NCBI GenBank assembly: GCA_934154445.1
Contig: CAKPGC010000008.1
Span: 12,055-76,054 of the forward strand
Origin: an uncultured Clostridia bacterium
GTDB lineage: Bacteria > Bacillota > Clostridia > TANB77 > CAG-508
Length of the DNA: 64,000 nt
Reading direction: 5' to 3'
Within the stretch, counting starts at the first letter, position 1. Every line of letters begins with the position of its first letter. The notes below the pieces were generated by a model. The model searched no databases and was not told where the DNA came from. It was given only the letters and a program-made list of their open reading frames with translations. The translations under genes were made by a program, and so were the position numbers. This document shows, piece after piece, positions 34,113-45,600 of the stretch.

Positions 34113-34969
34113 ATTTTCTTATAATTGTTTCCAGGAAGTGATATTATTTTTTCTTCTAATTCAAGCATCATTAACTTATAGCTTACCTCATTTATACCCA
34201 AGTTTAATTTTTTTGATATTTCATTTATATGAATAGAATTTTCTTTATCTAAACAATTATATATATCTTTATATTCTTTTTTTATATTCTTATCTAATTT
34301 TTCTAATTTCTTTTTGGTAAACTTCATTTCTGGATATTTCTTTATTATATCTTCGACTTCTGTTACTAAAAATGCTCCTTCTTTTATTAATTTGTTTGGA
34401 GTTATTCCTTTTTTGTTTTCTAAACTAGATGGAATACAAAAAATATTTATTCCTTGTTCTTTGGCAAGTCTAGCTGTTACACTAGTACCACTTCTATGTC
34501 CTCCTTCTATTACTAATATTCCTATTGCTAATCCACTTACAATTCTGTTTCTTTCTAAGAACTTTTTAGAACTCGCCTCTTCATTTTCCTTGTATTCTGT
34601 TATTATTAACCCATTATTTTCTATTATTTTTTCAAATAATTTTCTGTTTTCTTTCGGATATACATTATTGATTCCACTTGGTAATACAGCTATCGTATTT
34701 CCTGCTTTTTCTATACATCCTATATGTGCAAAGCTATCAATTCCCTTTGCCATTCCACTTATTATTGCTAATCCATAAGAACTTAACTCTTTCGCAAATT
34801 TTGTTGCCATTTCTTCTCCGTATTTTGTACATCCTCTTGAGCCAATTATTGATATTCCAGGAATATTTAATAATTTTATGTTTCCTTCTAAATATAGTTG
34901 ATTTGGTGGATTTTTTATTTTTTTCAACCTTTCAGGATATATGTTGTCTTTTATTGTTATTTTTATCAA
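34109..34969 (-). CDS. dprA: DNA-processing protein DprA
   Basis: 286 residues. Rossmann-like domain with GSRGCTKYGE, SGMAKGIDSFAH and EGGHRSGTSVTARLAKEQG, and a C-terminal winged-helix-like part. It loads RecA on incoming single-stranded DNA in transformation. It overlaps both neighbours by 4 bases (comM-dprA-yraN), so the three are coupled. Confidence 0.95.
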   Translation of the reverse strand: MIKITIKDNIYPERLKKIKNPPNQLYLEGNIKLLNIPGISIIGSRGCTKYGEEMATKFAKELSSYGLAIISGMAKGIDSFAHIGCIEKAGNTIAVLPSGINNVYPKENRKLFEKIIENNGLIITEYKENEEASSKKFLERNRIVSGLAIGILVIEGGHRSGTSVTARLAKEQGINIFCIPSSLENKKGITPNKLIKEGAFLVTEVEDIIKKYPEMKFTKKKLEKLDKNIKKEYKDIYNCLDKENSIHINEISKKLNLGINEVSYKLMMLELEEKIISLPGNNYKKI

Positions 34970-36504
34970 AATTTATCTCCATACTTTCTATCTAAACTCC
35001 TATATTGAATAGCCTCTAATAAATGATGTTTTTCTATATTCTTTTTGTTTTCTAAGTCGGCTATTGTTCTAGAAACTTTTAAAATTCTCGAATATGCTCT
35101 AGCACTTAATCCTAATTTATTAAATGCTAATTCTAATATTTGTTTGCATTCCTGGTCTAGTACGCAATACTTTTCTATCATCTTAGGTGTTAATTCCGCA
35201 TTTGAAAATATATTTAAATTTTTATATCTTAAATATTGGACTCTTCTTGCACTATCTACTCTTTCTTTTATTTGTTGTGAACCCTCTATTTTATTTTCTG
35301 AATTTAATTTTTTATATTTTACCGGTTTAACTTCAACATGTAAATCAATTCTATCTAATAATGGCCCACTGATTTTATTTATATATTTTTCTATTGACGA
35401 TTTTGAACATTTGCATTCTTTTTCCACGCTTCCATAGTATCCACATGGACATGGATTCATACTTGCAACCAACATAAAATTTGATGGATACATTACTCTC
35501 GAATATAATCTTGATATTGTTATATTTCTATCTTCTAGTGGTCCTCTTAAAACTTCTAATGTATTCTTACTAAATTCTGGCAACTCATCTAAAAAGAGTA
35601 CACCATTATGTGCCAAGCTTATTTCTCCTGGTTTTGGAATCTTTCCTCCTCCAATCATTGATGTCGTTGATATTGTATGATGTGGGCTTCTAAAAGGTCT
35701 TTTTGTAATTATTCCTATGTTATTATCTAATATTCCGGATATACTGTGTATTTTAGTTATTTCCAATGCCTCTTCAAATGTTAAATCTGGTAATATTGTT
35801 GGTATTCTTTTGGCAATCATGGTCTTTCCTGAACCTGGTGGTCCAATTAGAATACAATTATGGCCTCCAGCAGCTGCAATTTCTAATGCTCTTTTTACAT
35901 TTTCTTGTCCTTTTACTTCACTAAAATCCATCTCTTCTTTATTTTTTTTATTAAATTCTCTAAGTACATCTATTTTTGTTAATTGAATTTGGATTTTATT
36001 ATTCAAAAAATCAACTACCTCTTTTAGATTCTTTGCTCCAATTATTTCTAAATTTTTTATAACAGCTGCTTCTCTTTCATTTGCTTTTGGCAAAATTACT
36101 CTTTTTATTCCCAGATTCATTGCTTCTATGCACATAGGCAAAACTCCATTAATTCTGTTTAATTTACCGTCTAAAGATAATTCCCCTATAAATATAGTAT
36201 TTTCCAAATTATTGACTACAACTTTTCCTAATGCATTCAAAATTCCTATAGCTATTGGTAAGTCATAGCTTGTTCCTTCTTTTTTGGTACTTGCTGGTGC
36301 AAGATTTATTACAATTTTTCTACTTGGAAATTCAATTCTTGAATTCTTTATTGCTGTTCTTATTCTTTCTTTTGATTCCCTAACACTCGTATCAGGGAGT
36401 CCCACAATTTCAATATTAGGAAGTCCTCCTGCAATATCTGTTTGAACCTCAACAAAATTTCCATCAATTCCATTTAAAGATATAGTTTTAATGTTTGATA
36501 TCAT
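34966..36504 (-). CDS. comM: Mg-chelatase-like AAA ATPase ComM (YifB)
   Basis: 512 residues from the ATG at 36504, which has GGAGG 6 bases upstream; the TTG before it lies on that site. An N-terminal ChlI/Lon-like domain, the AAA motor GPPGSGKTMIAKRIPTILP near residue 218, Walker B VLFLDELPEF and a C-terminal Mg_chelatase domain with a CPCGYYG zinc-type motif are present. It is a helicase helping branch migration during natural transformation. First gene of the operon. Confidence 0.93.
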   Translation of the reverse strand: MISNIKTISLNGIDGNFVEVQTDIAGGLPNIEIVGLPDTSVRESKERIRTAIKNSRIEFPSRKIVINLAPASTKKEGTSYDLPIAIGILNALGKVVVNNLENTIFIGELSLDGKLNRINGVLPMCIEAMNLGIKRVILPKANEREAAVIKNLEIIGAKNLKEVVDFLNNKIQIQLTKIDVLREFNKKNKEEMDFSEVKGQENVKRALEIAAAGGHNCILIGPPGSGKTMIAKRIPTILPDLTFEEALEITKIHSISGILDNNIGIITKRPFRSPHHTISTTSMIGGGKIPKPGEISLAHNGVLFLDELPEFSKNTLEVLRGPLEDRNITISRLYSRVMYPSNFMLVASMNPCPCGYYGSVEKECKCSKSSIEKYINKISGPLLDRIDLHVEVKPVKYKKLNSENKIEGSQQIKERVDSARRVQYLRYKNLNIFSNAELTPKMIEKYCVLDQECKQILELAFNKLGLSARAYSRILKVSRTIADLENKKNIEKHHLLEAIQYRSLDRKYGDKF

Positions 36505-36598
36505 AATTTCCTCCAAAATTTATTAAATTTATTGATTTTTAAAATACTTTAATATAAAATGTTATTATAATTATTTGAACAAAAGAGTGGTGAAAATA

Positions 36599-38875
36599 TT
36601 GAATAATAAAAAAAATAAAAATACAATTAAGAATAAAAATAATACAGTAACAAAGATAAATAAGGATTTTAAGTCTCAAAATTTCATATATATAAAAAAA
36701 TTAAAAATAATATTTATTGTTATCATATTGATTTTCGCATTATTAATAGGAAGAATTGGTTTTCTTCAATTCGTTCAAGGGAGCTATTTAAAAGAACTTG
36801 CTTATAGTCAGCAATCTCTAAATCAAATTATTAGTCCTAAAAGAGGCTCTATATATGATTCAACAGGAAAAGTTTTAGCTACAAGTGCATCTGTTGACAC
36901 CATTACTATTAATCCTAGTAAAATAAAAGATTCAAAAGAAGATGCAGAAAAAACAAAACAAATAAAAGAACAGGTTGCTAAAGCATTCTCTGAAATATTT
37001 GAATTAGATTATGAAGAAACTTTAGCTAAAGTTTCTAGTGATTCTCAAGTAGAGACAATTGTAAAAAAAGTTGAACAAGATAAAGTCGAACAATTAAAGA
37101 CTTGGATGAAAGAAAATAATATATCTTCTGGTATTAACATAGATGAAGACACAAAAAGATATTATCCTTACAACACGTTTTTGTCACAGGTTTTAGGTTC
37201 TTGTGGTAGTGATAATCAAGGTTTATCAGGTATTGAATATGAATGGGACTCTATATTACAGGGTACTCCTGGTAAAATTGTAAGTTCAAAAAGTGCAAGT
37301 CAGGAAGAGATTCCTAATGCAGAAGAAACATATATTCCTGCCGAAAATGGTAGTGATTTAACTCTCACAGTTAATTATAAAATTCAAAGTATTGTTGAAA
37401 AATATTTGGCACAAGCTGTTGGGAATAATAATTGTGAAAATGGTGGTAGTTGTATCGTTATGGATCCTAAGACTGGTGATATTTTAGCAATGGCTACATA
37501 TCCTAACTACGATTTAAATACTCCATTTACACCTAACGAATATGTTTCAAAAACTTATTCTTCTCTAAACTCTAAAGAAAAAACAGATGCAATTTACAAA
37601 ATGTGGTCAAATAAAGCGGTTTCAGAATTATATGAGCCCGGCTCTGTATTTAAATTAATCACAGCATCAGTTGCTTTGGAAGAAAATATTACTGACACAG
37701 ATATAGAGGGTGACTTTAAATGTCCAGGATATGAAATGGTTGGCAACACCCGAATAAACTGTTGGAAAACTGATGGTACGCATGCTTCTCAAAGTTTAAG
37801 ACGTGCTTTGGAAAATTCATGTAATCCTGCCCTTATACAACTAGGAAGTAGAATAGGAACTTCTACATTGTATAAATACTTTAAATCTTATGGTTTCTTT
37901 GATTTAACTGGTATAGATTTACCTGGTGAAGCACAATCATCATTCTGGGACGAAAGTGAAGTAGGTGCTGTTGAAAGAGCTACAATGTCATTTGGACAAA
38001 GATTTAGCATTACCCCATTACAAATGATTACTGCAATATCAGCAATTGCAAATGATGGTATTTTAATGAAACCAAGAATTGTTAAATCTATTACTAATAC
38101 CGATACAGGTGCAATTACAGCAATAGAACCTGAAGAAGTTAGACAGGTTATCTCTTCAGAGACTGCCTCAAAAATAAAATCTATGATGCAATCTGTTGTA
38201 GAAGATGGTACTGGTTATAGAGGAAGCGTAACTGGTTATACTGTTGGTGGAAAGACTGGTACTTCTGAGCCAAGAAATGGTAGAGAAGATATTGATGGTT
38301 ATATTGCAACTTATGTTGCTATTTCTCCTGTAGAAGATACTCAAGTTGTACTATTACTTAATTTATATAAACCTCCAAAAAGTAATCATCAAGGTGGTAC
38401 ACTAGCAGGTCCTGTAGTTTCTCAAATGTTAACTGAAATTTTGCCTTGTTTAGGTATTCCATCAGATGAAGATTCTACTACTGATGATAATTTAATTACA
38501 GTTCCTGAAGTCAGAAACAAAACAATTACTGAAGCAGAAAAAATCTTAAAAGATGCAGGATTTGTTGTGAAAATTTCTACTTCTAATGATAAAAATAGTA
38601 CTACAGTTATTGATCAGGTTCCAAAGCCTGGTGTAGCCTTATCTGAAGGTTCAATAATAATGTTGTATGATCAAAGTACAAGAACTTCAACTACTGTTCC
38701 TGATTTAACAGGAAAAAGTAAATATCAAGCTACTAATGAATTAAAAAATTCTAATTTAAATATTAGTGTTGAAGGAAAAGGTACTGTCGTATCACAGGAT
38801 CCTCCAAAGGGTTCTAATGTAGATGCTGGTACTGTTGTCAAAGTAACTTTAAAATCTTCAAAGTCTTCAAATTAA
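36599..38875 (+). CDS. Class B penicillin-binding protein with two PASTA domains (FtsI/SpoVD type)
   Basis: About 758 residues. The start is likely the TTG at 36599 with GGTGA upstream; GTG codons 9 and 12 bases earlier are possible. One TM (residues about 32-52), the dimerisation region, and the transpeptidase with SVFK near residue 352, SCN near 405 and KTGTSEP near 555. Two PASTA repeats end the protein (VPEVRNKTITEAEKIL, VPDLTGKSKYQATNEL). It cross-links septal or spore peptidoglycan; which of the two cannot be told here. Confidence 0.92.
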   Translation: MNNKKNKNTIKNKNNTVTKINKDFKSQNFIYIKKLKIIFIVIILIFALLIGRIGFLQFVQGSYLKELAYSQQSLNQIISPKRGSIYDSTGKVLATSASVDTITINPSKIKDSKEDAEKTKQIKEQVAKAFSEIFELDYEETLAKVSSDSQVETIVKKVEQDKVEQLKTWMKENNISSGINIDEDTKRYYPYNTFLSQVLGSCGSDNQGLSGIEYEWDSILQGTPGKIVSSKSASQEEIPNAEETYIPAENGSDLTLTVNYKIQSIVEKYLAQAVGNNNCENGGSCIVMDPKTGDILAMATYPNYDLNTPFTPNEYVSKTYSSLNSKEKTDAIYKMWSNKAVSELYEPGSVFKLITASVALEENITDTDIEGDFKCPGYEMVGNTRINCWKTDGTHASQSLRRALENSCNPALIQLGSRIGTSTLYKYFKSYGFFDLTGIDLPGEAQSSFWDESEVGAVERATMSFGQRFSITPLQMITAISAIANDGILMKPRIVKSITNTDTGAITAIEPEEVRQVISSETASKIKSMMQSVVEDGTGYRGSVTGYTVGGKTGTSEPRNGREDIDGYIATYVAISPVEDTQVVLLLNLYKPPKSNHQGGTLAGPVVSQMLTEILPCLGIPSDEDSTTDDNLITVPEVRNKTITEAEKILKDAGFVVKISTSNDKNSTTVIDQVPKPGVALSEGSIIMLYDQSTRTSTTVPDLTGKSKYQATNELKNSNLNISVEGKGTVVSQDPPKGSNVDAGTVVKVTLKSSKSSN

Positions 38876-38884
38876 AAATTTTAG

Positions 38885-38912
38885 TCAATAAGAGGGATAA
38901 ACTCCCTCTTAT
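38885..38912. terminator. Bidirectional terminator between PBP and Rpn genes
   Basis: AATAAGAGGGA and TCCCTCTTATT form an 11-bp stem between convergent genes, with T-rich flanks. Confidence 0.85.
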
Positions 38913-39538
38913 TCCATTTTTTCTTCAATCCAATATTTTTCTAGTAGCATATCTAGTAATGCTATATTTTTATTATTTTTTATTTTTTCTAATACATTAT
39001 TATCACATCCTTTAAAATATGCAATCCACTCTTCTTTACGATTTATATTATCTAAATTCTTAATTGCAAATTTAGGTAATTCTATTACATACATTTCTAA
39101 TTCTTCTAAATTTATGTTTCCTTCGTTTGATTTTATTTTTATTACTTTATCATATTGATATGTTGAAAAAAAATTAAAGTCTAGCAAATTTATTGTTATG
39201 GTTTTTGTAAATTCTCTTTTGTCATGATATTCTAGTTGATTTAAATGTATTTGTGCATAATACATTAACATTTTAGTTTGTATATAAATTCCATCTATAA
39301 ATTGTATTCCAACATTCATCTCTTCATTATCTGTTTTTATCCTGACATCTGCAATTCCAAAATTTTCTTCTTTAGGTAAATTTTTTGCTTTTTCTTTTAA
39401 GTATGGATTTAGTTTTATCTCTTTTATTTTTATATCTAGAATTGACTCTATAAAATCTTTTAAAATCTCTAAACAATCCTCATTGTTTAAAACCTTTCTA
39501 AGGACATAATTACTATTTGATATGAATTTACGATTCAT
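38909..39538 (-). CDS. Rpn/PD-(D/E)XK nuclease-family putative transposase
   Basis: 209 residues with the pattern FGIADVRIKTDNEEMNVGIQFIDGIYIQTKMLMYYAQIHLNQL. The position normally holding the E-x-K/Q pair has Q in VGIQF, as in many Rpn family members. A C-terminal helical tail follows. These proteins are recombination-promoting nucleases in Enterobacteria; in Clostridia they are abundant and their role is not known. Single gene, convergent with the PBP gene. Confidence 0.85.
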   Translation of the reverse strand: MNRKFISNSNYVLRKVLNNEDCLEILKDFIESILDIKIKEIKLNPYLKEKAKNLPKEENFGIADVRIKTDNEEMNVGIQFIDGIYIQTKMLMYYAQIHLNQLEYHDKREFTKTITINLLDFNFFSTYQYDKVIKIKSNEGNINLEELEMYVIELPKFAIKNLDNINRKEEWIAYFKGCDNNVLEKIKNNKNIALLDMLLEKYWIEEKME

Positions 39539-39541
39539 TTT

Positions 39542-39750
39542 ATGATTCCTTCACCTCCAATTATCTTACATAAAAAATTATTATTTAAAATGTAAAAAAA
39601 AATATTACATTCTCCTTTTTTTGGAATTTTTAATTAGATCTAATTATTAAAACTATTTGAAACTTGATAAAAATTTATTTGATTTAAAAATTTAGATAGA
39701 TTATAACTTCTTATTTTTGTTGTGTCAATAAAATTTAAAATTTTAACAAA
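39542..39750. other. AT-rich gap between Rpn and ispH genes
   Basis: Nothing coding is visible between 39,542 and 39,750. The stretch only contains AT-rich sequence, and the ispH terminator follows. Confidence 0.4.
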
Positions 39751-39798
39751 AAAATCGACCGCAAAATTCGACATTCTTAAAATTTTGCAGTCAATTTT
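39751..39798 (-). terminator. Terminator of the ispG-ispH operon
   Basis: AAAATCGACCGCAAAATT pairs with AATTTTGCAGTCAATTTT with two mismatches, directly after the ispH stop. Confidence 0.8.
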
Positions 39799-39801
39799 AA
39801 T

Positions 39802-40695
39802 TTATTTATTTAATATATTTAATACTTCATCAATGCTTTTTTGTGGCGTTGAAGCTCCTGCCATAATACCTATTTTTTTATGTTTTTTACATTCTTCTAT
39901 TTCTAATTCTTCTTTTGTTTCTATACAAATAGTATCTTTGCAATTTTTTAATGCTATTTCATATAATTTTCTTGTATTAGAGCTGTTCTTTCCTCCAATT
40001 ATAATCATCTTGTCAACTTTTTTTGCAATTTCTTCTGTTTCTTTTTGTCTTAATTCTGTTGCTTTACAAATCGTGTTTTTTATTACTAAATCTATATTTC
40101 TTGGTACTTCATTTTTTATTATTTCTTCTATGATAGAAAATTTTTCTATACTATATGTTGTTTGAGATATTACTAAGAGTTTTCTAATTCCTGTTTTTTC
40201 AAGCTTATTGAGTGCTTTAAAGCTATCCTCTTCTTTTTCTATTATATATGAGTTTTTGCCACAATAACTTATTGTTCCTATATTTTCCGGATGTGTTTTA
40301 CTTCCGCACAAAAATACGAAATATCCTTTGTTCGAATATTCTTCTGCAATTTTATGAATTTTTAAAACATTAGGACATGTATAATCCACCAACTCTATAT
40401 TATTTTGTTTTGCTTCTTCATAAACTTCTTTTGGAATACCATGTGCTCTTATTATTGTTTTGCCATCAGCATCATCTAGATTTTCAATAAAATTTATTCC
40501 CTGTTTTTCCAAGTTGCTTACTACTTGCCTATTATGTACTATCTCTCCTAAACAATATATTTTATTTTTACTTTCATTTTTTATCTCTTTTTCTGCACCT
40601 TCTATTGCTCTTTTTACTCCATAACAAAATCCAGCTGTTCTTCCAACAATTATGCTATCTTTTTTTTCTAATACATTATTCTCACACAGTTGCAT
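39802..40695 (-). CDS. ispH: 4-hydroxy-3-methylbut-2-enyl diphosphate reductase IspH
   Basis: 297 residues. Last step of the MEP pathway, making IPP and DMAPP. Fe-S ligand cysteines are in TAGFCYGVKRA near residue 23, DYTCPNVLKIH near residue 107 and NTICKATE near residue 205. The TxHPE motif (KTHPENIGT) is present. GGAGGA precedes the ATG and lies on the ispG stop, so ispG and ispH are coupled. Confidence 0.96.
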   Translation of the reverse strand: MQLCENNVLEKKDSIIVGRTAGFCYGVKRAIEGAEKEIKNESKNKIYCLGEIVHNRQVVSNLEKQGINFIENLDDADGKTIIRAHGIPKEVYEEAKQNNIELVDYTCPNVLKIHKIAEEYSNKGYFVFLCGSKTHPENIGTISYCGKNSYIIEKEEDSFKALNKLEKTGIRKLLVISQTTYSIEKFSIIEEIIKNEVPRNIDLVIKNTICKATELRQKETEEIAKKVDKMIIIGGKNSSNTRKLYEIALKNCKDTICIETKEELEIEECKKHKKIGIMAGASTPQKSIDEVLNILNK

Positions 40696-40706
40696 TTGGG
40701 TTCCTC

Positions 40707-41768
40707 CTATTTTTTAGTCATTTCCAGTATTTCTTTTTTTAGTTCATCTACAATTCTGTCTTGTGGTATTTTTCTTATTACCTGTCCTTTTTTGAATAAC
40801 AGTCCTTCATTTATTCCCCCTGCAATTCCTATATCCGAATTTTTTGCTTCTCCTGGTCCATTTACAGCACATCCCATAACTGCAACTGTTATATCAGAAT
40901 CTACCGTTTGTAAAAAGTTTTCAACTTCTTTCGCTATTGGTATCAGGTTTATTTGAGTTCTACCACATGTTGGGCAAGCTACTAATGTTGGTGAATTTTT
41001 ATATAGATTGCAGTCTTTTAAAATTTCTTTTGCAACTTTTATTTCTTTTACTGGGTCGTCAGAAAGTGACACTCTTAATGTATCACCAATGCCTTGTCTT
41101 AGTAATACTCCAAGTCCTATGCTTGATTTAATTGTTCCACTAAATTCAGTTCCTGATTCTGTAATTCCCAAATGCAATGGACACTTGAAAGTTTTGGCTG
41201 CTTCTTCATAAGCTTCTATACACAAATCCAAATTTGAAGCTTTTAATGATATTGCATAATCATAAAAATTTAGTTTTTCTAAAATTTCAACATGTCTTTT
41301 GGCACTTTCTACCATCCCTAATGCTGTTGGTTTTCCTCCATATTTTTCTAATAAATCTTTTTCCAAAGAACCTCCATTTACGCCTATTCTTATTGGAATT
41401 TTCTTTTCTTTGCATTTATCAACGACAGCTTTAACTCTATCTTCTGAACCTATATTACCAGGGTTTATTCTTACTTTATCTACTCCTGATTCTATTGCTT
41501 CTAAAGCTATTTTATAATCAAAATGGATGTCCGCTACTATTGGAATATGTATTTGTTTTTTTATTTCTTTTATTGCTTTTGCATCTTCTATATCTAAACA
41601 TGCTACTCTAATAATTTCACATCCCGCTTTTTCTAATTCTAATATTTGTTTTACTGTTGCTTCTATATCTTTTGTTTTTGTATTGCACATTGATTGAATT
41701 ACTACTTTGTTTTGTCCTCCTATTTGTACATTTCCTACCATAATTTTTCTTGTATTTTCTCTATTCAT
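40707..41768 (-). CDS. ispG: 4-hydroxy-3-methylbut-2-en-1-yl diphosphate synthase IspG
   Basis: 353 residues. Penultimate MEP-pathway enzyme. TIM-barrel part with VRINPGNIG, and C-terminal 4Fe-4S ligands in ACPTCGRTQ and VMGCAVNGPGEA near residues 267 and 302. It is directly upstream of ispH, pairing the two last steps in one transcript. Nothing odd is seen. Confidence 0.96.
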   Translation of the reverse strand: MNRENTRKIMVGNVQIGGQNKVVIQSMCNTKTKDIEATVKQILELEKAGCEIIRVACLDIEDAKAIKEIKKQIHIPIVADIHFDYKIALEAIESGVDKVRINPGNIGSEDRVKAVVDKCKEKKIPIRIGVNGGSLEKDLLEKYGGKPTALGMVESAKRHVEILEKLNFYDYAISLKASNLDLCIEAYEEAAKTFKCPLHLGITESGTEFSGTIKSSIGLGVLLRQGIGDTLRVSLSDDPVKEIKVAKEILKDCNLYKNSPTLVACPTCGRTQINLIPIAKEVENFLQTVDSDITVAVMGCAVNGPGEAKNSDIGIAGGINEGLLFKKGQVIRKIPQDRIVDELKKEILEMTKK

Positions 41769-41825
41769 TCTTGTTTTTTCCTTTTCGTTTTTATTATTTA
41801 ATCATATTTTTCAACAAATTTCAAC

Positions 41826-41860
41826 AAAAAAATAGAAAGAATAATCTTTCTATTTTTTTG
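41826..41860 (-). terminator. Terminator of the OmpR-type regulator
   Basis: AAAAAATAGAAAGA and TCTTTCTATTTTTT form a 14-bp stem. The stop codon of the regulator gene lies in it. Confidence 0.88.
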
Positions 41861-42596
41861 TTGCTATATAATATCCTACTCCTCTTTTTGTAATTAATAT
41901 TTTTGGACTAGAAGTATCTTTTTCAATTTTTTCTCTTATTCTTCTTACAGTAACATCAACTGTTCTTATATCTCCATAATATTCATATCCCCAAACTTTT
42001 TCAAGTAATGTTTCTCTTGTTACTACTTGACCAGGTTGTGTTGCTAAGAATTTCAAAACTTCAAATTCTCTTAATGTTAGATCTATGACTTCTCCTCTAA
42101 CTCTGACTTCAAATCTATCTAAGTCTAATTCTAAATCATTTACTTTTATAAGATTATCTTTTCTCATAACAACTTCATTTGCATCTGTTGTTCCTTTTGG
42201 CATATTAGATATTTCATTTTTTCTTAAATTTGCTTTTACTCTTGCCATTAATTCTCTTACGCTAAATGGTTTTGTTATATAATCATCTGCTCCCAATTCT
42301 AATCCAACAATTTTATCTATTTCAGCATCTTTTGCTGTAAGCATTAATATTGGGATGCTTAAATGATTTTTTACTCTTTTGCATACTGATAATCCATCTA
42401 ATTTTGGCAACATTATATCTAACAACATTAAATCCGGTTTTTCTTCTAATGCTATATTTACTGCTGTTATTCCATCTGTTGCTTCTAATGTTTCATATCC
42501 TTCTTTTTTTAAATTATATACTAGTACATCTATTATTGACTGTTCATCATCCACAACTAATACTTTTTTTACTTCTTTTTCTATATTTTCTTCCAC
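41850..42596 (-). CDS. Response regulator, OmpR/PhoB family, WalR-like
   Basis: 248 residues. Receiver with VVDDEQ, phospho-Asp in LMLLDIMLPKLDGL near residue 57, LTAKD and TKPF. The winged helix has RTVDVTVRRIREKIE and GVGYYI. No histidine kinase is adjacent, so the partner is elsewhere. It resembles WalR/YycF, but this is not decisive. Upstream lies the glucan synthase gene on the same strand. Confidence 0.92.
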   Translation of the reverse strand: MEENIEKEVKKVLVVDDEQSIIDVLVYNLKKEGYETLEATDGITAVNIALEEKPDLMLLDIMLPKLDGLSVCKRVKNHLSIPILMLTAKDAEIDKIVGLELGADDYITKPFSVRELMARVKANLRKNEISNMPKGTTDANEVVMRKDNLIKVNDLELDLDRFEVRVRGEVIDLTLREFEVLKFLATQPGQVVTRETLLEKVWGYEYYGDIRTVDVTVRRIREKIEKDTSSPKILITKRGVGYYIATKK

Positions 42597-42673
42597 AAAA
42601 ATTCCGCCTTTCTATAGCTTTATTTTTATATAGTCTATTTATATCACAATTTTTGGGAATATACAAGTATTTT

Positions 42674-45600
42674 TCACATTTTTATTTCTACATTATAAAT
42701 ACCATCACTTTGCAATCTTATCCCATTTTCAACTTTTTCTCCATTTAATAGAACTTCTTCAACACCTGAATTTTTACAATTAGGATTTTTCACAGTAATA
42801 TTATAGAAGCTATTTTTCCACCTATATTTTATATTATATTCTTTCCATTCTTTAGGAATACAAGGCTCAATGCTCATAACTCCTTTTCTTATTTTTAACC
42901 CTAAAATATATTCTATACCTGCTTTGTAGTACCAACTAGAAGAGCCTGTATACCAGGTCCAACCACCACGTCCAGCCAAGTTGCCAGCTCCATAAATATC
43001 TGCTGGTATAACATAAGGTTCAACCTTGTATTTATTACTAGCTTCTTTTGTTCTTGTATGCTCGATTGGATTTATCATTCTATATGCCTCTGTTGCTTTA
43101 TCTCCAAATCCGAGTAATGCTTCAGCTATTATTACCCAACAACTTGCATGTGTGTATTGTCCTCCATTTTCTCTTACTCCTGGTAAATAAGATTTTATAT
43201 AACCTGGATTTAATTTTCCTTTTTCAAATGGCGGATCTAGCAATTTTATTATACCATTTTCTCTGTCTATTAGATGATTTTCAAGGCTTTCCATTGATAT
43301 GAATTTTTTGTCATTATCACCTGCATTTGATATTATACTCCAACTTTGTGCAATACTATCTATCCTACACTCGTCATTTGCCATACTTCCAAGAGTATTT
43401 CCATCATCCATAAACGCTCTTTTAAACCATCGTCCATCCCATCCATTAGTATTTAATGATTTTTTTAATTGTTGCATTATTGATTCATATTTTTTAATAA
43501 GTGATTCTGTTTTTACTATCTCTGATTGAATATTTAGACTTGTATTCTGTATCTCTCTCATGATTTTTGTAAATCTGTCTAACACATTATATAAGAAAAA
43601 TCCCAGCCATACACTTTCTCCTTTTCCTTTTGTTCCAACATTACTAAATCCATCATTCCAATCACCGCTTCCTATTTTAGGAAGACCATTTTCTCCAAAG
43701 TCTAAACTTTTTTCTATTGCTTTTATGCAATGCTCATATATGCTTCCTTCTTCTTTTGTAAAGTTAAATTTATCATACCTTTCATCTTCATCAACTTTTA
43801 ATTTCTCGCCTTTTAAATATGGCGCTTTCTCTTCCAGTATCGAATAATCTCCTGTAAATTCAATATATTCGCAAGTCAAATATACTAACCACAACAAATC
43901 GTCTGAAAATTTTGTTCTTATTCCTTTTTCTGTTTCTTCATGCCACCAATGTTCTACATCACCTTCTATAAATTGATGCTTGCTGTGTTTTATAATTTGA
44001 TTTCTAACGATTTCCGAATTTATATATTTTAATCCTAAAGTATCTTGTAATTGGTCTCTAAATCCATAAGCTCCTCCTGATTGGTAATATCCTGTTTTGC
44101 CTAACAATCTACTTTGTAATGTTTGATACATATCCCATCCATTTAAAATAATATTCATTGATTCTAATGGAGTACATACTTGTAATCTTCCTAATAGGCT
44201 TTTCCAATAATTTTTTACACTTTCTAATTCTTGTCTACAATTTTGAATCTTACTATATTTATAAGCCATATTTTTACTGTCTATAATTGATTCTTCTGCA
44301 CCTAACATAAATATGATTTCTTTTTCTGATAGGCTTTCAAGTTCTACTTCTATTTCATACGCTATACATGGCTTACAGCCTAAACTATTTTCATAATTTA
44401 AATTAGGTTTTTTTATAGCATCAGGATTTGATAGATTTCCGTTTCCAAAAAAGAATTCCTTATTTCCAGTATAGCTTTTGATTTTTTCACTATTCGAAAC
44501 ATAAATGACATCATTTTTAAAATCACTATTATATAAATTTTGAGCACAAATTATATTATTATTTTTATCATAATTTAAATTTATATATCCGTAAGTTTTT
44601 ACTTCATCTTCTCCTAAAACTGGTTTTATATAATATAGTATTTTCAGTTTTTTTCTATTCAAATTCATGTTTTTAAGTTTTAAAATTTGAATTTTTACAC
44701 TATCTTCTTTAGGTACAAACACTTCTAATTCTTGTTCTATTCCATCACATTTATGAATATATTTTGTATATCCAAATCCATAAACAACATTATAATTTTT
44801 GTTGTCTGGCATAGGGTTTAGTCCAAGTGACCAAGCCCTTTTTGTTTCTATATCTTTTAAATAAATTATTTCCGATGGAATATCAAAATTAGGTTTGTTT
44901 TCCCAAGATGTTATTCTATTTAATCTACAATTCTTATACCATGTATAACCACCCATATTTTCAGTCACTAATGTTCCAAATTTTTTGTTTGCCATAATGT
45001 GTGACCATACTGTAGGAAGTTTATTTTCTTTATCTACTTTTATTAAATATTCTTTTCCATCTTCTGAAAATGCTCCATATTCATTATAATATTTTAAATT
45101 TTTTGTATTTTGTATTACATCTATATTATCAGTGTTTTCATTTTCTATTAATACATTTTCAATTTCATTTCCAACATCTTTATATTGTTCTAAATATTCT
45201 TCTTCCAAATCTTTTAGTGCATTTTCTAATCCGCCTTTACTACTATCAATAATAACTTTAGCTGTAAATTCTAATAATTCTAAATCATCTTTACTCATTT
45301 CGTTTTTAGAGAGTTCAAAAATTCCACCTCTTATATTTTTCAAATATGACATTTGGCTATTTAATATTATACCGTCTATTTCTTCTCCCACATAGTTTTC
45401 GTAACTATGTTTTTCTTCATCTAAAATTACAAGTTCTACTTCAATATTTTTAGTTCTAATAAATTCATAGGCTTTTAATAATTCTTGTACTACATAAGTC
45501 TCATTAATATTTTTTATCTTTACTAAAATTATTGGTAAATCACCAGAAATCCCATATTTCCAAAGCTGACTTTGCTCATATTTCCTTTTTGGTAATTTCT